This document shows, piece after piece, positions 60,335-64,000 of a stretch of DNA of 64,000 nucleotides. Position 1 is the stretch's first letter. Every line of letters begins with the position of its first letter. The stretch lies in NCBI RefSeq assembly GCF_018613325.1, contig NZ_JAGGQJ010000002.1:248001-312000 (forward strand). The letters run 5' to 3'. The position numbers and the translations under genes are program-made. Under the pieces are notes generated by a model that saw only the letters and a program-made list of their open reading frames with translations, searched no databases and was not told the origin of the DNA. This DNA comes from Bacillus sp. ISL-34 (GTDB taxonomy: Bacteria > Bacillota > Bacilli > Bacillales > DSM-1321).

Positions 60335-62005
60335 TTACATTTTTCCGGACCTGAAAATGGTGTAGAGCATAAGTAAGAACATCAGGGTTGCAACGACAAA
60401 TCCAATCTCGATAACCGGTATTTTCCATAGGATCAAGGTTTCCCCACCTATTGCAGAGCCGATAATGAGACCAACCATTATTATGCTGAATGCTAGCAGG
60501 ATAATACTGAACGACAGCCGGTTCGAGATTTGATCAAGCTTATGTAAAAAAACTTGAAGTTCGGGAATGTTGATATCGAGCCGCAATTTCCCTTTTTTAA
60601 TGATACCTGTCACTTCCTTGATATCCTTGGGAAGTTCGGCAATGGCTTCAGCAGACTCAATGAATTGATTCCATGCGTTTTTCGCAATGTTTTTTGGGTT
60701 GTAGCGTTCCTTAAAAAGCCTTTCACCAAAAGGTTCAGCTGCCTTCATGATGCTGAAATTCGGATCTAACCCTTCGACAATGGCCTCCATCGTAAGCAGA
60801 GCCTTGCCGAGCATCGTGAATTCGGGAGGGATTTGGACTTGATGCCGATTGGCAACCGTGAACAGGTCATTGACTGCTCCGCCTAAGCTGATTTGGCTCA
60901 ATGGGATATCATAATATTTATTTCGCAGTTCATCAATATCCCCCCTTAATGGGGCCATATCGATTTCATCCGTCAGGAGGCCCATATCTGAAAGCGTCTT
61001 GATCAATCCATTGGTGCTTCCGCGTTTCAGATTGATGACAAGCGAGGCGAACTGATACTTCGTTTCTTCCTCCAGACGTCCCACCATTCCGAAATCCATG
61101 AGTGCGACGACATTTCCTGGCAAAATGATGATATTGCCAGGGTGGGGATCGCCGTGGTAAAAGCCATCGATCAATATTTGCTGAAGCATGGAGTTAGCTA
61201 ATCTTTCCGCGATCTTCCGGCGATCATAACCTTCATCATCAAGCCGTTTATAATGATTGATCTTAATTCCTTGAATGAAATCCATCGTCAGGACCCTTTT
61301 TGTGGAAAACTCCCAATGGATCCTTGGTACCTTAAACCCTTGATCATCGATGAATTGCTTGGCAATTCTTTCCCCGTTTCGACCCTCGTAGTTATAATCG
61401 AGTTCTGCGCGGAGTGATTTAGCGAATTCATCAATCATTTTTCTGATTTGATAGCGTCTTGCCCAAGATATGCGAGCTTCCATAAGCCTTGCCAAATCAT
61501 CGAGAATTTCCAAATCCGTTTCCACTGTCGGCAGAATATCGGGCCGCTGCACTTTGATTGCTACGACTTCCTGTGACGGAAGCCGTGCCGTATGGACCTG
61601 TCCAATCGAAGCGGTTGCCAGAGGGGTTTCATTAAATTCAAGAAAAATGTTTTCCAAAGAATCACCCAATTCGGCTTCGACAATTTTGCGAACCCTATCA
61701 AATGGAAAGGGGGTCACCTGGTCCTGCAGCTTTTCAAGTTCGCGGACGATCTCGTCAGGAACGAAATCACGCCTCGTACTTGCAATCTGACCAAGTTTAA
61801 TGAATGTAGGTCCCAAGCTTTGTAATATCGTATGCAGCCGCTCTCCGATTGAGCGGAGGTTCAGGTTTTCATCGGGTTGGAGTTTCGATTCCGCTTTGCT
61901 CTCGGATAATCCCAGGCGATAGATGAAGTAACCGAAACCATTTTTCAAGAAGGCATTAATGATTTCTTGGTAACGATGTGCGTGTTTCAGTCGCTTGCGA
62001 AACAT
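60335..62005 (-). CDS. UbiB/ABC1/AarF-family atypical kinase
   Basis: 556 residues. KxGQ motif FIKLGQIASTRRDF (about 72), the A-rich-loop equivalent ASIGQVH, VAIKVQRP, HGDPHPGN and MDFGMVG are all present. Two C-terminal TM helices. The family acts as an ATPase in quinone or isoprenoid lipid handling. Operon with the upstream phasin-like gene (14-nt gap). Confidence 0.9.
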   Translation of the reverse strand: MFRKRLKHAHRYQEIINAFLKNGFGYFIYRLGLSESKAESKLQPDENLNLRSIGERLHTILQSLGPTFIKLGQIASTRRDFVPDEIVRELEKLQDQVTPFPFDRVRKIVEAELGDSLENIFLEFNETPLATASIGQVHTARLPSQEVVAIKVQRPDILPTVETDLEILDDLARLMEARISWARRYQIRKMIDEFAKSLRAELDYNYEGRNGERIAKQFIDDQGFKVPRIHWEFSTKRVLTMDFIQGIKINHYKRLDDEGYDRRKIAERLANSMLQQILIDGFYHGDPHPGNIIILPGNVVALMDFGMVGRLEEETKYQFASLVINLKRGSTNGLIKTLSDMGLLTDEIDMAPLRGDIDELRNKYYDIPLSQISLGGAVNDLFTVANRHQVQIPPEFTMLGKALLTMEAIVEGLDPNFSIMKAAEPFGERLFKERYNPKNIAKNAWNQFIESAEAIAELPKDIKEVTGIIKKGKLRLDINIPELQVFLHKLDQISNRLSFSIILLAFSIIMVGLIIGSAIGGETLILWKIPVIEIGFVVATLMFLLMLYTIFRSGKM

Positions 62006-62019
62006 TCAAGTACCTCCTG

Positions 62020-62322
62020 TCACGATTGTAAGTCTTGGTTCTGTTTCTCCAAAATTACGATACGGCGCTCCAATTCCTGAACTTCCTCTTTAGTTGCCAA
62101 GTTTAAGCCATTGAGCGCTTGATTGACTTTGGCCTTGACGGAATCATCCAGCTGCTTTTGGGCTTGTTCCCCTTTTTCGACCCATTGCTTAATAAGGACC
62201 CTGGAGTCTTCTTTGCTGATATCGCCTTTTTTGACAAGAGAGTCCACTGCTTTTTCAATTTGCTCTTTTGTAGCAGCGGCAGCACCTAATCCTAAAGAAA
62301 ACACATTTTTTAATAAGTCCAT
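62020..62322 (-). CDS. Phasin-like coiled-coil protein
   Basis: 100 residues. DLLKNVFSLGLGAAAATKEQIEK then a charged coiled coil (LVKKGDISKEDSRVLIKQWVEKGE) and a C-terminal ELERRIVILEKQ helix. This matches the phasin/PhaF-type polyhydroxyalkanoate-associated family. Start at 62322, ATTGGAGG SD. Pairing with UbiB in one operon suggests a membrane-lipid role rather than granule coating; that is inference. Confidence 0.8.
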   Translation of the reverse strand: MDLLKNVFSLGLGAAAATKEQIEKAVDSLVKKGDISKEDSRVLIKQWVEKGEQAQKQLDDSVKAKVNQALNGLNLATKEEVQELERRIVILEKQNQDLQS

Positions 62323-62541
62323 TTTTACATTCCTCCAATATAAATTTTTACACTGTAAGAAAGATAATGACGGATGCCTTTCACCGTGGTTCATTCTTGT
62401 TGTTACTATCTATCATACATTACTTTAGGGCAGCTAGAAAAATATAAGGGTCCTGCTGATTATTGATGATAGGAAATTGTTTGAAGTGAAGCGAATTGGA
62501 TATTATGATAGGGACAAATCTGTGAAAGTGAGGATGAAATA

Positions 62542-63291
62542 ATGGGTTTCAAAAATAAAACGGTGATTGTAACAGGCGCTTCGAATGGTATAGGGAGAGG
62601 CGTGGCAAAGGGATATGCAGAAAGCGGCGCTTCAGTCGTTCTCGCAGATTTGGACGAGCGGGAAGGTCTTCTGTATGTGGAAGAGCTCAAAAGTAACGGT
62701 CATGAAGCCATGTTCGTCAAAACGGATGTACGCAAGGAAGCTGACATTCAACATTTGATGGATGTAACTCTAAAAACATATAAGACCATTGATATATTAA
62801 TCAATAATGCAGGTAAGGCATTATTCAAATCGCTTTATGATCTGACGATTGAGGAATGGGACGATATGACGAATACGAATTTGCGCAGTGTTTTCCTTTG
62901 TTCACGGGCCGTGGCAGAAGCGATGCGGAAAAATGAAAAGGGAGGTGCAATCATCAATTTAGCATCAACCAGAGCGAAGATGTCTGAGCCGGATTCGGAA
63001 TCATATGCAGCGACAAAAGGAGGGATCAAAGCACTGACACATGCACTTGCCGCTTCTTTAGGCAAAGAGAATATTACGGTCAATTCGATTTCTCCGGGGT
63101 GGATTGAAACGGGAGATTATGAATCGCTGAGGGATAAAGATCACCAGCAGCATTTTTCCAATCGGGTTGGCAAACCGGAAGATATTGCAAGGGCCTGTCT
63201 TTATTTGACGGCAACGGAAAATGATTTCGTTACGGGTGCGGATCTTATCATCGATGGAGGCATGACAAGAAAAATGATGTACGAGGAGTGA
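62542..63291 (+). CDS. Short-chain dehydrogenase/reductase
   Basis: 249 residues, classical SDR. TGASNGIG (NAD(P) loop, residues 11-18), NNAGKA, catalytic Ser in NLASTRA and YxxxK in SYAATKGG, and SPGWIETG. The Asp in LADLDERE after strand 2 favours NAD(H). Substrate unknown. GTGAGGATG SD. Confidence 0.9.
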   Translation: MGFKNKTVIVTGASNGIGRGVAKGYAESGASVVLADLDEREGLLYVEELKSNGHEAMFVKTDVRKEADIQHLMDVTLKTYKTIDILINNAGKALFKSLYDLTIEEWDDMTNTNLRSVFLCSRAVAEAMRKNEKGGAIINLASTRAKMSEPDSESYAATKGGIKALTHALAASLGKENITVNSISPGWIETGDYESLRDKDHQQHFSNRVGKPEDIARACLYLTATENDFVTGADLIIDGGMTRKMMYEE

Positions 63292-63293
63292 CC

Positions 63294-63524
63294 TCATTTT
63301 TTTCGATAAAGATATTGCAGTTCAGTCCCGAGCTCACGGTTGAGCAGCTGTTCCATTTCTTCAAGCTCTTTTATGCCGATAGGGGGATCGGCAGCTGTCC
63401 AGTGAATGGTATAAACAAAATAGTAATCTCTTATTTTTCGGAAAATAACAGGCGAATTCGGGAATTGATCAAAAATTGCCCTGATATTATAGCCTCTCAT
63501 GTAGGACCACTTAACAAGCTGCAT
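63294..63524 (-). CDS. Hypothetical protein, about 76 residues
   Basis: Soluble, with FRKIRDYYFVYTIHWTAADP and an acidic C-terminal helix. Convergent with the SDR gene (stops 3 nt apart). It starts at ATG 63524 or 63536, with AAAAGGATGGG upstream. Probably co-transcribed with the AIM24-family gene. Not recognised. Confidence 0.6.
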   Translation of the reverse strand: MQLVKWSYMRGYNIRAIFDQFPNSPVIFRKIRDYYFVYTIHWTAADPPIGIKELEEMEQLLNRELGTELQYLYRKK

Positions 63525-63588
63525 GTAGCTACCCATCCTTTTCAAAAGAGATCAATGACTGCCATGATGGCAGCCATTGGTCCGGTTC

Positions 63589-64000
63589 TTATTTATCGTT
63601 GAATAAATTGAATAAGCCTCTAGCCACGCTGCCTTCCTCGGATGATCCTCCATTTTGCGGCGCTGCAGCAAATACACGGCTGGCAAGCCGGCTGAATGGC
63701 AAAGATTGCACCCAGACGGTTCCGGGTCCTTTTAATGTTGCAAAGAATAAACCTTCGCCTCCGAATAAAGCGGTTTTCACGCCTTTTACAGTTTCAATAT
63801 TATAATCTACCCCGCTAGTCATTGCCACTAAACATCCTGTATCGACGCGTAAGATTTCTCCTGCTGCCAATTCCTTTCTATGGATCGTGCCGCCGGCATG
63901 AACGAAGGTCATTCCATCTCCTTCAAGTTTTTGCATGATGAAGCCTTCACCGCCAAAGAAGCCTGCCCCTATTTTTCTTTGAAACTCAATTCCGACCGAA
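63589..64000 (-). CDS. AIM24/TIGR00266-family protein (5' end outside the window)
   Basis: The minus frame is open to the right edge; the visible 137 residues are the C-terminal part. Glycine-rich beta-strand repeats ([39 protein letters not shown]) are typical of this tryptophan-RNA-binding-like beta-barrel family. Function unknown; some members are linked to envelope stress in Bacillus. Confidence 0.8.
   Translation of the reverse strand, partial: SVGIEFQRKIGAGFFGGEGFIMQKLEGDGMTFVHAGGTIHRKELAAGEILRVDTGCLVAMTSGVDYNIETVKGVKTALFGGEGLFFATLKGPGTVWVQSLPFSRLASRVFAAAPQNGGSSEEGSVARGLFNLFNDK

Noticed and set aside
1-64000. tRNA, rRNA, insertion sequences, prophage or a defence system
   Set aside because: No tRNA-like or rRNA-like sequence, transposase, integrase, phage structural gene, restriction or Cas protein was seen in any frame.

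Overview
The window looks like ordinary chromosome of a low-to-moderate GC, spore-forming Bacillaceae bacterium. A Peribacillus / Bacillus simplex-type species is my best guess. The reasons are strong GGAGG-type ribosome binding sites, many TTG and GTG starts, a YjcZ-type sporulation peptide, a PbpG-like sporulation penicillin-binding protein, YtvI-, LrpC-, PpaC- and Spx-type proteins, and dispersed Bacillus-type intergenic repeats. I see no rRNA, tRNA, CRISPR array, insertion sequence or prophage. Genus is inference; the gene content is read from the sequence.

Layout. 1-4.8 kb: the end of a phenylacetate (paa) catabolic cluster (aldehyde dehydrogenase tail, 3-hydroxyacyl-CoA dehydrogenase, 3-oxoadipyl-CoA thiolase, enoyl-CoA hydratase, PaaX repressor, PaaY-like hexapeptide protein). 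4.8-14.4 kb: housekeeping and accessory genes (nitronate monooxygenase-like protein, DedA, YjcZ peptide, phosphoesterase, CzcD-type zinc exporter, a two-component system, an Spx paralogue with an altered CXXC, an orphan modB, a cold-shock protein). 14.6-18.8 kb: nrdA-nrdB-flavodoxin under an adenosylcobalamin riboswitch. 19-24.6 kb: ppaC, a SulP transporter, a decayed gene, a c-di-GMP-I riboswitch in front of a 64-residue zinc-ribbon-like protein, and an MFS exporter. 24.8-34.6 kb: citrate transporter, Cu,Zn-SOD lipoprotein, TrhO, a second nitronate monooxygenase, acetyltransferases, MocR and MarR regulators, YtvI and several tiny proteins. 34.7-44 kb: two CNNM/CorC-type paralogues, YitT, a second DedA, an orphan sporulation-type kinase, an Mn/Zn CDF exporter, an orphan TPP riboswitch and a universal stress protein. 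44.4-49.6 kb: pbpG, an HPr-like protein and iadA embedded in dispersed repeats. 49.6-56.2 kb: a complete four-gene 2-oxoacid dehydrogenase operon (E1 alpha, E1 beta, E2, E3) and an amino-acid permease. 56.3-64 kb: a HisC-type aminotransferase with two Lrp regulators, a small catalase, a UbiB kinase with a phasin-like partner, an SDR, and a truncated AIM24-family gene.

The most interesting material is regulatory RNA. (i) The c-di-GMP-I aptamer at about 22.93-23.02 kb has a 14-nt segment of its 5' strand that is perfectly complementary to sequence beside the Shine-Dalgarno of the small zinc-ribbon gene. That suggests a simple strand-exchange switch on an uncharacterised protein. (ii) A partly degenerate TPP riboswitch at 43.3 kb has no thiamine gene after it, only a short stub and a terminator. 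(iii) A B12 riboswitch controls the B12-independent ribonucleotide reductase. (iv) An intrinsic terminator sits between the promoter and start codon of dedA. In addition there are three composite intergenic repeats within 2.6 kb, two decayed genes, and about a dozen small proteins of 22-67 residues.
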